From positions 1 to 51,420 of the forward strand of contig CALSCQ010001224.1 in the NCBI GenBank assembly GCA_943704525.1: a stretch of 51,420 bases of DNA, written 5' to 3'. Numbering within the stretch: position 1 is the stretch's first letter; each line of letters opens with the position of its first letter. The stretch is from Pigoraptor vietnamica (Eukaryota; Opisthokonta; Filasterea). The notes under the pieces were generated by a model. It ran no database searches. It saw nothing but the letters and a program-made list of their open reading frames with translations, and had not been told where the DNA came from. The translations under genes and the position numbers were made by a program. Below are positions 29,836 through 41,037 of the stretch, one piece after another.

Positions 29836-31085
29836 GGCTGCTGGGCCGCGGGGGCGTAGGGGCGCCACTCGTCAAAGGACGTGAAGTCCACGGGCGACTC
29901 CGAGCGCGGGCGCTTGGCTGCGTGAGACGAATTGGTTAGCGCAGCTGTATGAAGCAAAGCGAAGCGAGGAACAAGAAACGCCCCAGGTGACACAAGCGAC
30001 GCTGCACATGCCGACACTCACCCATGCGCTCGCCGTTGGCCGTCTGGTTGAGCGCGGCCGCACGTGCCATGGGAATCTGGCTCGCGCCCTGGATCGAGGG
30101 GAGGTGAGGCGCACCGGCCGACGCGACGTCGTCAGCGATGCCGTACATGTTGCGGTTGAGCGAGGGGGCGTAGACGGCGGCGAGGAAGCGCATCATCTTC
30201 TGCGTCTGGATCTCGTTGCTCTTGAGGCGCTGCTGGGTCTCCTGCGAGAGCGCCTGCATGGCCTGCGAATACAAAGGAGAGGAAGGGTGAGCATGGGTGC
30301 GTGGAGATGACAACCGAACGCACGCACGCGCACACACACACACGCACACACACACACACACACATACACATAAGAACACTCACACTTAGGTCGGCCGCGA
30401 AGCGCTCGATCGTGTGGATGAGCTGCTGGCGCGTGGCCTCCATGTCGCGCAAGCACTCCTCCTTCAGGCGCTCGACCTCTTCGTTGGGCACGCGGCGCTC
30501 CTCGACGACGCTGCCGGGCGTCTTGCGCCGGACGTTCGCGAGGAGGTCGAGGCGGTTGCGGACAAAGTTGGGGTTCTGGAACTCCCAGTCCGTGTTCTCG
30601 GGGGCGCCGGGGTGCGCAGGGTTGATGACCTTGTGGAAGCCGTACATGTTGAGCTGGCGCACGAACGATGAGAAGTTGTTGTGCTTGAAGAAGCGGGGGA
30701 GCACGTTCCTCGCGACTGCGGGGCGAGTCAAGTCAGCACGGCGTGGAAAACAAAAGATCGGGCGAGGGAGGGTGCAAATCATGCGCAATCGACGAGGAAA
30801 CGCGGGATAACTCACGTGCGTCGGGGTCGTACACGAGGATGCTGTCGCCCATTGGGCTCCATCCAATGACGTCGGCGCACTCTTGATCCTCCACCATCCT
30901 GCGAAACAAATTGAGAGGGGTGTTAAAAAGGCGCACGCGCATCGAAAGGACCAAAAGGAACTGCGGGAAGGGAAGGGGAAGGGAAGAATCGCACGGCGAT
31001 TATTTTGCGCTGTGCAAATACACAAAACAACTCACTTGAGGAGCTTCTGCAGAAACGCGGGGGCGCAGGCGAGGACGTCCGACAT
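29649..31085 (-). CDS. HSF: Heat-shock transcription factor, copy 1
   Basis: Five exons (31085-31036, 30898-30816, 30715-30384, 30262-30022, 29917-29649) give about 324 aa. The DNA-binding domain fills residues ~8-110: [20 protein letters not shown], then [20 protein letters not shown] and YGFHKV, closing with [22 protein letters not shown]. The helix of [15 protein letters not shown] is the recognition helix that reads nGAAn sites. A heptad-rich region follows ([21 protein letters not shown] ... [19 protein letters not shown]), which would trimerise. The last exon carries a basic AKRPRSESP signal and a glutamine run (CAG repeat, 29804-29834) before an acidic, aromatic C-terminus typical of activation domains. 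The first two introns lie at the same codons as in HSF copy 2 next door. Confidence 0.93.
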
Positions 31086-31185
31086 TTTCGCTGTCAAGCC
31101 ACTGGCAGTGCTGAAGACTTGGAGGTTGTTTCGATAATCGTCGTGCGATTAATCGCTCAAATCGTGAGACGATGCGTGGGGGGCC

Positions 31186-31383
31186 TTTTATAGTGGGGCG
31201 GTGATGTGAGCAGCGGCAGATGGGCAGCTGAGCGGTGCGCGTGTGAGTCGCACGCACATGACGCTGCACTTTGGGCAACCATATGGCCGAGACAGGCTGT
31301 GCAGTAATAAAAAAATTGGAGTCTCCGTGCGCTGCCATTGGTCGGCCGCGCGACGAAAGGTGCGGATGGCGCACTCCCATTGG
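31186..31383 (-). promoter_or_regulatory. HSF1 promoter: TATA box and CCAAT boxes
   Basis: On the minus strand, TATAAAAGGCC (TATA at 31186-31192) lies 101 nt upstream of the ATG. It has the same TATAAAAGGCC core as the histone promoters. Further upstream are three CCAAT boxes on the same strand, at 31315-31319, 31335-31341 and 31377-31383 (plus-strand CCATTGG), about 20 to 40 bp apart. NF-Y-type binding is inferred. Confidence 0.6.
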
Positions 31384-33279
31384 CTGAGGCAGTGTGCACA
31401 ACTGACAGCTTGCACAGCCCTCTTTCACTTTTTTTTGAAGGGAGAAACAACACGTGTACGTCGTCCGAATTAACGCAAAATAACGCGCGCTCACTATGAA
31501 AAATGTATGGGGTTGGAGCGGAAGGGGCACGGGATGTGGGGCTTGGACCATTGACGTCTACGCTTGCACGCGCACAGCTCGGCTTGCCGACCGGACAACC
31601 ACCATGTGGGGCATTATGTTACTTTTTATGCCATATTGGGATATTTGATTCCTTCGTAGGCTGAGTATGGCAAGTATGATAAGATGCTTTTCTATAAATA
31701 ATCTCGGGCGTTCTGAAACGGAATGATCAAAGAACAATACTTATGGCGCCCTCGTAGCAATGCCGATTCCAGTACTCAATGAAAGACGTTTAATGCACAC
31801 GAAAATCCCCTACTTATTGGGATCTTCGTGGGATGAGGGCGTCACCACCTTCCTGCGGCCTTCGTTGCCCACACTCACGCGACCATTTGCAACGCACTCA
31901 CACACGCTCACACACGCTCACACACACACCCACATCGACGCGCGCCGTGCCGTGCGAAATTGCCCCTAAATTTAAAGGCAAAAATGCCATGGGGAAGAGC
32001 GTCTGCCGAACGTGCGGCTATGGCTGTTTCCGTAAGCCACATGTTCTGGCCGTTCCGTGGAAGTCGGTCGCGCGACTGTCCACTCACTCTCGGGCGGAGA
32101 TAATAGAGGATGTGTGGACGCGTGCAACCCACTTTCCGTCGCTGCCTCCACGGGCAGTCTTCCCTCCGAAGTTCCGAAATTCCTGGTTTGCCTCTCGTCG
32201 TCAAGCAAATCGATCCACTTAACCTCAAAACTTAGTGCGGATGTTATGTCGGCAACAGCGCGCACTGCTGTTGTATGGGGCTCCCGTAAGGCCAAGCACT
32301 ATGCGCCGCATTTGCTGACGTCAGCCGTCGCTCCGTTCGTCAGCCATGTGCGCGGTCCCATTGTCGCCACTGTCTGCGGCCCCGCGTGGCTGAACGGCTT
32401 AGCGGCCGGCCACTGCCGTAGTGGTTATGGGCCGGGTCACTTAGGATCGTCACCGATGTGACGGCCTTAGTGTGCACGCGCGCCTCACTGTGTGTGGTCC
32501 TAACCCCATACACAGGCGGTTCTCCGGCGGCCGCCCCGAGGGGACATACACAGGCGGTCGCGCTAACTTGCATCTACTCAGTGGGGCCACCAGAGTGGTG
32601 ATATGATCCGTACCGCCCGCGACTGAGGCCGCCCAGCAACAGGCGGCGCGCAATGTCGTAAGAGTCTCTGATGTGCAGATAGGTGCCCAACCAGGCCTCT
32701 GCCGTTCTCAGTGCCAGGGCCGCAGCCGGCCCCCGTCCCCAGCCCTTGGTGACTGCTGGCACCGGACGGCCCGAGCACGGCCTCGGCCTTTTCGGCAGAT
32801 CTCGAGAATCACTATTGGGGTGCTGGCCACTTCGATCGCTACATGTAGTCCCGTGCTGACTCTGCCGCGAGTGTCGGCCGATTCAGTCGCATTCTGCATT
32901 GCCGACCCGTTGACTTGGCGCCCTTCAATTTTCACAATAAAACACAAGCTGGCAAAAACACGCAGTGACGATCCGTTTCATTCAGTCGCACTGTGCCTCG
33001 GTACTTTCGCCCAGCGAACACGCACGCACATGCCAGCGCACGCACAATAAAACACAAGCTCGCAAAACGCAGTGGCGATCCGTTTCATTCAGTCGCCGAC
33101 TGTGCCTCGGTACTTTCGCCCAGCGAACACGCACGCACGCACACGCCAGCGCACGCAAGAAATACAGAATAGCAACGCGCCACGCAATCGCACTTGATAG
33201 CGGAAACACAGACGAGGCTCCACGCGCAAATCTTCCTTGCTCGTGCGCCCCACTCCATTTCAGTCTCCTCCGTCGCCCC
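31384..33279. other. Large spacer with possible decayed sequence
   Basis: About 1.9 kb between the two HSF genes. CACTATGAAAAATGTATGGG at 31489-31508 resembles a histone-promoter site at 267. The GC-rich part at 32330-32800 has short open stretches on both strands without recognisable domains, and may be a decayed gene or element. A 110-bp tandem duplication follows at 32935-33157. Confidence 0.4.
32935..33157. repeat. 110-bp tandem duplication
   Basis: Two units repeat in order ACAATAAAACACAAGCT, GATCCGTTTCATTCAGTCGC, CTGTGCCTCGGTACTTTCGC and CCAGCGAACACGCACGCAC. The copies differ by small indels and a few substitutions, so the duplication is recent. Each contains AATAAA on the plus strand, although no plus-strand gene ends here. 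Confidence 0.9.
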
Positions 33280-35342
33280 TCAGATCGACGCGATGTCCGA
33301 AAGGCCGTGCAGAGAGAGAGCGCCGTCCTCGCGACGCTGTGTCTTGCGGCGCTTGTCCACGGGCGTGATGGCAGGCTCGGCCGTGCCGTCCGCCAGCGCA
33401 CCAAACACCATCTCCGCCTTGCGTTTCTCGCCGCCAACGAAAAGCGTGCTGTGCGTCGTCGCAAGAGGGACGACGGGGATAGGCCCTCCGGCAGACCGGC
33501 GCCTCCGATCGATGAGACGGAGCTGTTCCGTGATGCTATTCGGCGCGGCGCCGGCGGTCGGAGAGGACGGATGCGTGCCGCGACCGAACGGTGGCGTCGA
33601 CGTGAGGTCGACCAAGGAGAGGCTGGCGGGCGACTCGGCGCGCTCGTTGCCGACGCTGTCGAGACGAGTGATGTCGCCCCGCGTGCGCTGCTGCACGCCC
33701 AGTCCGGCGTTGGCGATGGAGGCACTGAGCGACGTGGTGATGCTGTTTCCGAGTTCGAGGAGGCCCAGCACTGCGGCGAGGAGGGACAATTAGGACATCA
33801 CTCGCACAACACACACACAAACACGCACGCACGACAAGCGACAGACGCTCCTATATAATGCCAGCACATATGCACGTGTACACGCACGCACGCGCAAGTC
33901 CGACGCAACTACTCACTCGGGTCGGTGCCCGCTGCCGCCGCCAGTTGCGCCGCCTGTCCCTGGGTTATCCACTGCGTGATCCGCGTGATCTGTTCCTTGT
34001 GTTGCTGGAGTTCGAATCCGTTCGTCGCCACGACCTGCTGAAGGTCCTGCACGCAACGACGGGAAGTAGTGAGTGCATGCATACACACGCACGACCAAGA
34101 GCGAAAGCAGCGAGTACACACCACTGACACACAGACACTCAGACACACTCAGACACACACAGACGCGCGCACGTACGCACAAAAAGAACAACACGAGAGT
34201 CGGCGCGCGCCGTACCTGGACCCTCTGCTTCAGAAGCGCGTTCTCTTCGCGCTGCGCCTCATGCGACGCCCGCAGCACCTCTAGCTCCGCCGCATTCTCG
34301 TGGCTCGCGCACTTGCACTTGCACGTCGACTCGGCGGAATCCGACTCGTCGTCCTCCGAGCCCTCGTCAGAGGCTGTCTGGTTGCGGGACTTGGTAGAAT
34401 GGCGGCGCTTGATCTGTGCGATGAGGTCGTAGCGACCGCGAATGAAGAATGGGTGGCTGAACTCGACAGCGCCGGGGGTCTGCGTGGAATAGCGCGACTG
34501 GACGACCTGCATGACACGTAGGGAGTCGGTGTGGCGTCGTCAGCGTGGTTGTTACGTGTGCGCACGCGTGAATGGCAAACACACGAAAACACAACGCGAG
34601 TGAGAGTAGCAGTTCGCAGAGGGAGGAGACACCGACGGCAAATCGATAGAGACACGCGGCGCATCCGCAACGCCCCTGTGCAATGGCAAACGCTGGGACT
34701 TGCCTTATGAAAGCCGTACATGTTGAGCTGGCGAACGAAGCTCGGCATGCTCTCGTGCTTGAAGTACCGCGGAATAGCGAGGCGGGCGACTGTGGGAAGA
34801 GGGGACGCCGGCGAGAGGGGGGCAAGCACTGTCAACATATGACCAAAAATGCGAGTGAATCCAACTTATGCAAGTGCAACAACCACAGACGCAACGACGA
34901 CAGAGAGCTGGAAGATAGAAAAAGTGACAAAGACACTGAGGGGACGGTGCAGACGAGACGGAAACATACTGTAAACACGCAAACACGCGGGAATAGAACG
35001 CTGTATGCGCTAAAATAGAAGCAACTGAGAGCGTGACACTCAAACTCACAGGAGGTCGGGTCGAAGACAACAATGCTAGCGCCGCTGTCGGCCCACTGAA
35101 GGTACGGCTTGCAGAGGGGGTCCTCCAGCATGCTGCGCGGTGCCAAAATGAACTCGGTCGATTAATCGGTTTCAGATTAAACAAAAACCGTCACAGAACG
35201 TGAAATGAACGCAAAAACGGCTAATAAACTGCTGTTGAACTCACGCCAAAAGCTTGGGGGGAAACGGCAGGCTAGGGCCTCCGTTGTGGGTACGGGCGGA
35301 CATCTGCTGGGCAATTCCCGACGGCGAACCCGCGCTCGCCAT
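33280..35342 (-). CDS. HSF: Heat-shock transcription factor, copy 2
   Basis: Six exons (35342-35245, 35132-35050, 34789-34704, 34506-34216, 34046-33917, 33770-33280) give about 392 aa. The DNA-binding domain spans residues ~28-145: [60 protein letters not shown], then FSHPFFIRGRYDLIAQIKRR. A Ser/Asp/Glu-rich linker and a Cys patch (CKCKC) precede a coiled coil (AAELEVLRASHEAQREENAL ... QQHKEQITRITQW). The last exon is Ser/Pro/Thr-rich with basic clusters (EKRKAE, DKRRKTQRR) that may be nuclear signals. The intron after GFHK begins with GCAAGT, a GC-AG intron. It shares two DNA-binding-domain intron positions with HSF copy 1, which indicates an old tandem duplication. Confidence 0.92.
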
Positions 35343-36769
35343 CTTGTTGTCTATCGCCGTCGCCGTTCAAAATCGAGGACTGACGGTGAACTTGCGTCGG
35401 ATCGTCGAGTGCGCTCGCTGGTCCCGCTTGAAGTAAACACAGACGAGTTGCGCGGCACTTAAACGTTGTGCGTCGCCGGTCACCACGAACTTGAGGATTT
35501 CGCAATTACGCCGGTGCACCGCGACACGTGCCGCGAGTCCCGTTGTAAGCGGCTCACGCGACCCTGCTCGTAGATAGTGCGATGGCGTGGATGAGACCGC
35601 GTTTAAGAGTGGTGCACGCAGGTGACCGTCGCATCTCATGTGTGCACGTCCGCGGCTCACGCGATCCAGTTTGCCCACGCACTGTCAGCGGGGCTGTGTC
35701 AACAAGGAACGACGAGGAAACGACGGAAATGGCTAAAATGCGCAAGTAAACGGGCGACTGAAACGCGGACATGTGAAGGGCAATTGACTGACTGCGGTGG
35801 CAGAAATGGTCGCCGGAACTCGCGTGAGGCTAAGTCGAGACTCACCGACAGTGGCGGCGCGTGCCCGATGCGGGACATTCAGTCGCGGTGGCTTTCTCTT
35901 GAGTGCGAGGCGTGAGTCTTATTGCTCACACTTGGCGATCCTGACACTGAGTAAGCGGGCCCACGCGAGCTAGTGTGTCGGGCGCTATTGTGTGGAAACG
36001 GTTCATAGTGAGTCGGTGTCACTGTGCCCGTGTGCGGAGTATTGACACATTTGGCTGTCGCGTGCTTCTGCTCAATGCGGCGATGTTCCGACCTGAGGGG
36101 GGAGCAGCACGTTCTTGCCGAAGTGACGCGGGTGGGGAAACACTCGCGGTTATCATTGGGCAGTGGAGAAACATGCATGCCACAAAAAGGGCAATTATGG
36201 GAACATGGAAGGGTAAAGCTGGTAACAGGGCAATGGGCGCCGTCATGGAAAGTATCCGCCATGGTGGACACCTTCAACGCGTTGCACTGAGTGCGGTACG
36301 CGGATCTTGACAAGCGTGTCAGCAGATCGATTCTGGAAGTCCCAATTAGTATGGCCCAGTACTTCTCGGGGCTCTACGGGTGTTTTGACAGCGCGTGCAA
36401 AATATCCCCAGCAAGGGTAACCGTTGTGCTGTGGTAAGTCGCACGCGCGCCGGACTTTCTGGTTGGACATAACGCCCGATGAAGGGCTAAATACCCCCGA
36501 TGTCACACGACTGTTTTGGAGGAATTTGGCGGGAACTCGGATAATTTGGCGCTGGCACGTGCTGGAAATTGCCGCAATCGACGACATTTGCATCCGATCT
36601 AAACGCTGAGGGCTCAACTCGTAATTTGTCGACGGCGCCTCGAACTGACCGCCTGTTTCACGCAAGGGGCATTCTTTGCTGCGGCTGCTTCGCACGGGGT
36701 GGTTGGGCCGTGCGGGGCCGTTTTGCCGCTCTTACGTTTCCGTTCTGAGAAGACCTATAACCGGCGAAA
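35343..36769. other. Divergent spacer HSF2-DPH3, no gene supported
   Basis: 1.4 kb shared 5' region of two divergent genes. Some short open stretches exist on both strands, but none shows a conserved domain, a good splice chain or compositional bias like the neighbouring genes. CCTATAACC at 36751 is a weak TATA-like site about 19 bp before the DPH3 ATG. Confidence 0.4.
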
Positions 36770-37672
36770 ATGTCTGTCTTTCATGACGAGGTGGAAATTG
36801 AGGACTTTGAGTTTGATGAGGAGACGCAGACGTACTTTTATCCATGCCCATGCGGCGACAAATTTCAGATCACAAAGGTGCGAAATCGTCTGACGATTAT
36901 GTTGTGCGTCGCATGCTGTACTCGTTCAAGCCTAGTGTCGGAGAGGCGACGTGTGATACTAACTGCCCATACACTAAGGCTTCAACTTTTTGGTATATTT
37001 TCTCATCGCTTTTGAACGTGTGTTGTATTCAGGATGAGCTTTTGGACGGCGAAGACATTGCGCGGTGTCCCAGCTGCTCGCTCATAGTGCGCGTTATTTA
37101 CAACCCGGTGGGTGGCTCTTCATTATGTGTGTTCTTTGGTGTCTGTGTGTGGCGTGAGAGAGTAAGACGGGAGTGTGTTTGTGTGCGTGTTTACGAGTGT
37201 ATTGCGTGTGCGTGTGCTTTGCTGTGTGCACGCGTGTGTAAGCATGTACATGCGTGTGCATGTGCATGTGCATTCGTGCATGTGCATTCGCGTGTATGCG
37301 CTATGTGTGTGTGTGTATGTGAGTGTGTGTGTGTGTCTGTGTGTGTGTGTGAGTGTGTGTGTGTGTGTGTGTTTGCGTGTGTGTGTGTGTGTGTGCCTGT
37401 GTGTGTGTTTGCGTGTGTGTGTGCGTGTGCGTGTGTATGTGTGTGTGTGTGCCTGTGTGTGTGTTTGCGTGTGTGTGTGTGTGTGCCTGTGTGTGTGTGT
37501 CTGTGTGTGTGTGTGTCTGTGTGTGTGTGTGAGAGTGTGTGTGTGTGTGAGTGTGTGTGTATGTGTGTGTGTGTGCGTGCACTTCTAATGGCTTTCTTGT
37601 GTGCAGGAGGATCTCGAGCCGAAGAGCGGAGATTCAATGTCTGGCGAACCGACAGCCGTAACTGTCGCTTGA
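36770..37672 (+). CDS. DPH3: Diphthamide biosynthesis protein 3 (CSL zinc finger)
   Basis: Three exons (36770-36877, 37033-37107, 37607-37672), all phase 0, give 82 aa, the usual size of this family. The protein is one CSL zinc finger: acidic N-terminus [20 protein letters not shown], then [12 protein letters not shown] with the first Cys pair and [13 protein letters not shown] with the second. DPH3 (Kti11) donates electrons to the iron-sulfur enzyme DPH1-DPH2, which starts diphthamide synthesis on elongation factor 2, and also works with Elongator in tRNA wobble modification. The C-terminal 22 residues are variable. The second intron (about 500 nt) is almost entirely a (GT)n tract, six times the length of the last exon. 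Confidence 0.96.
37310..37580 (+). repeat. (GT)n microsatellite in DPH3 intron 2
   Basis: About 270 bp of GT with regular GC, TT and CT interruptions, on the sense strand of the intron. More diffuse GT/GC-rich DNA extends back to about 37110. Confidence 0.95.
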
Positions 37673-38053
37673 ATTTATGTCTGCGAGCGCGTTTGACTTT
37701 GCGTGCGCGTGCGTCGCCGTCCCAATGTAATTCTCTCTAACTGGCACAGTGGAATCGATGGGGACACGATGATTAAGCTGATCCGACATCTCTACCTGGC
37801 ACAGTGTGACTGTTGCTAGAGTTTTAAGTGTGAGTTGAGCGATTGCTGTTTGCATATTGTTTGTTATTTGTTGTGTGGAGTGAAAACGCTGTGGCAAACG
37901 CAGCAGAGAAAACGCGGCGCACGCACGCACGCGCAACACGCGGGCACGCCCCGCAAACGCACACGCACACACTACGCAGTGTCCAAAGCAACAGTGCCGT
38001 GAGTTCATGAGGTCAAAAGTTCGAGCGCCGGAAGCAACACTGCTCGCGGCTCT
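37673..38053. other. Convergent spacer, no gene seen
   Basis: 380 bp between the 3' ends of DPH3 and the VWA3-like gene, with ACGCACGCACGC-type sequence near 37920-37975. TGTAA at 37726 could be a 3' signal. Confidence 0.4.
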
Positions 38054-38642
38054 TCACTCATCCTTATCCGCCGCGCTCTCCGCCTGCGACATCTTGATGT
38101 AGCGCTCGTTCGAGATGGGCCAGCACTCGAACTCGCCGAGACCTCGCTGCTTCTGTCCGCTCGACAGCAGCACGCTGACCGTCCCCTTCTGCGAGCGCAC
38201 AACCGTGGCCGGGCAGTACGGCTGCGTCGGGTCTGTCGCCCTCACAAGCGTCCCACGCAGAGACGCGGCGAGCTCGTCGCTCTTCATGCTGACGTCAAGA
38301 GAGCTGTCCGCCAGCGAGTCTGTCGACGCGGACAGCATGCTGCCAGCGACAAACGGAGCCAAGACCTTGTCTCCCGCGCGAAGGCGCACGTGCGGGCGCG
38401 CGTTCTTCCCGCCAATTGGGACGATGAATTCCATGTCGGTGGGTTGGACAGACTCGTGTGGGTCGCTGGCGAACTGCACGTGCACGCGGCCCTCGCGGTC
38501 GGCGCCAACGACTTCGGCGCGGTAAAAGCGCCCGTCGGACTTGCGGCAGGCAAGGACAGTGTTCGGCGGGAACTCCTGTGGGAGTGACAGAGGATGTGTG
38601 AGACGATTGAACCGTCATTACTCTGAACACACGCGTCCCACT

Positions 38643-38684
<42 letters not shown>

Positions 38685-40940
38685 CACACATGCCGTCGCT
38701 CACACACTACAAACGCAAGCCACCCACCACAATTTCCATCGCGTCCATGCTCCCGCGTCGGCTGCCAGGCTGCGGCGCCTCAAGGCTCGCCGAGCTGCCG
38801 CGGCGGCTCCCTCCGGCCACCTCCAAGTTGCCCGAATTGCTTGGCGAACCGCCGTCGTCCGAGCCAAAGGGGTAGCCGTCCTGCCTCTTCAACTCCTTCG
38901 GGCTCCGGGGCACGTCGGTGTCGTCCACGCGCCCGCTCTTCAGGCGCGGAGACGTCGCAACAACGTGACGCTCCAGCGCCTCGGCCGCGTCCTTGGCCGG
39001 CTCGAGCTTCTCCCTCAGCTTCTCCATCTTGTGCCGCACGCGCTGCATTTCGGCGTCCATCCGCGAGAGAATGTACGCGCACACCCGCCCGTGCGTGCCG
39101 GCAGACAGCGGGAACACGTGCACGTGGTTCACGTCGGCGCGCACGTCGTCAAAGAACACGACCGTCGCGTACCTTCCCGCAGCCCTCCCCTTCGAATAGG
39201 GCGCGTCGGCGAGCGTCACAATGCCGGGACGGTACTCTTCCGCATCCGGGGCACGCGCAAGCACGCGGTCGCCCGTCTTGAGCCTCCGCGCGGCATTCGC
39301 AGCCGACTCTTCGACCTGCATCGCGTCAAACGGCGACACGCGGATGCGCTCCCCGTCGTCGAATTCGACCGAGATCTCGTCCTTTCCGGCCGCGGCTCCC
39401 TTTCGCTTGCTCACCGTGCCGCAGTAGTAGAATCCCGTCAGCGGCTTGCGCGCAATTACGCGCTGTCCCGGCACAAACTCAAGCGGCTTGCGAGGCGAGA
39501 CATCCTCCTCTTTCGCAACAGCTTCCGCACGCGCGCGCGCGTCGTCCTCGTCCGCGCTCTCCTCAGAGGACGACGAAGACGACGACGAATCGGACGAGCC
39601 GCTCTCGCGCTCAAACGTGACGCTCTTTCGCTTCATGCTCTCGGTCAGCTCGGGTGTGTCCTCCTTCTTCTCGCCATCGCTATCGTGCCTCTCGTCACTG
39701 GCAGGCGATCCCTCTCCCGCCTGCTGCTGTGCGCTACCAGAGGTCCCCGCGCGCGCCGACTGCGGCCTCTTCGCCTTTGGAGTTGCCTTGCGCGGCGGCG
39801 TGTCGTTCTGCGACCCTTCCGCTTGCGGCGCTTCCTTCTTCTTGTGCGTGAGAAGTTCGCGCGCGACGCGCAAGTTGTCCTCGGTCCGCTCCAGTTCCTT
39901 CTCGAGCAGCTTGATGTCCGTACCGCCCACGTCGCCGCGGAGTCGCAGCTTCGCCACGCGCTTCCGCACGACCTCCTCATCGGACGAATCGTCGGAATTT
40001 CCCTCCGGCAGGGGCGTGGCCGACTTTCCGACGGACGAGAACGAGTGGAAGCGGCCTCCAAACTCCTTCGCAATGCGGTGGAGCGTGTCGTTCGCCTTGG
40101 CGTTGAGGCAGTTGAACGAGATGCCGTGCACGCGAAGCTGGCGTCCCCCGCGCATCTGCCGAATTTCCTCGATGAGCGTCTCCGCCGACAGCTCCGTCTT
40201 CCCGCCGAGAATAAAGTAGACAGAGTCGGCGCCCTCGATGGTCAGCGCCACGCGGAACGCCTGCAAGAGGTTGCGGCGGCCCGACGGGCGCACGCCGCGC
40301 AGCCAGTCGACAACGGTCGCGTGGACCGCCTGCGAGTAGCGCGTGAGACGGCCAAAGCACGCGCGGACGACGTCCCCGAACACGACGACGTCAAACTCGG
40401 TGCTGGCGTGGAACTGCTCCTTCAGCGTGCGCTTGAGTCCCACGACGGCCGTGTCGAATCTACATGTGTAGAAAATGGGTCACTCACGTGCGGTCGTTTG
40501 TCCAAAACTCCACGCGCATAGAGGCAAACACAGTAACTCGGACCGTGCAGAGGCCAGTTCGAACGAGGTTCGTCGGCAAGCACACAGACAACCGCAGCCA
40601 TATTGTTTGTAACTCACCCCTCGACTCCGGTCGATGCGTCGAGCAAGAAGACGACCTTTTCCTCGGTCACCGTGCCCACGACGGCACGACTGGGCGACCG
40701 AAGCAGTTCCAGCCGCGCAACGATACGCTCGCGAAGTGCGGAGAGCCGACGCTCGTACTTGACAAGCTTGGCGCCCGCCGGGTGCACGTGACGCATCTCG
40801 CCGTTCACGAGCTATGACAGGGGATAACAGACGAGGGGATAACAGACGAGGGGGCATTCAGAGCACTGAACTTGTACACACAATGCGTGCGTAATAAGCG
40901 AATAATAGACAATATTCCCCCCCCCNNNNNNNNNNCCCCC

Positions 40941-40971
<31 letters not shown>

Positions 40972-41000
40972 GCACACACACACGCACACACACACACACG

Positions 41001-41037
<37 letters not shown>

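Noticed and set aside
32330-32800. Possible retroelement or tRNA-like remnant in the GC-rich HSF spacer
   Set aside because: No reverse transcriptase, integrase or tRNA cloverleaf could be read; similarity to 20355-20460 is limited to GGCCACT-like words.
36351-36440. Short plus-strand frame reading YFSGLYGCFDSACKIS, which looks a little like the start of a PLAC8 domain
   Set aside because: It ends after a few dozen codons, and none of the Cys-rich PLAC8 motifs follow in any frame.
36243-36695. 150-codon open stretch on the minus strand between HSF2 and DPH3
   Set aside because: No domain, no splice partner and ordinary composition; it probably stays open by chance.
36844-37740. Long Cys/Val-rich frame across the DPH3 introns
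   Set aside because: It is an artefact of the (GT)n tract, which translates as alternating Cys and Val; the spliced 82-aa DPH3 explains the locus.
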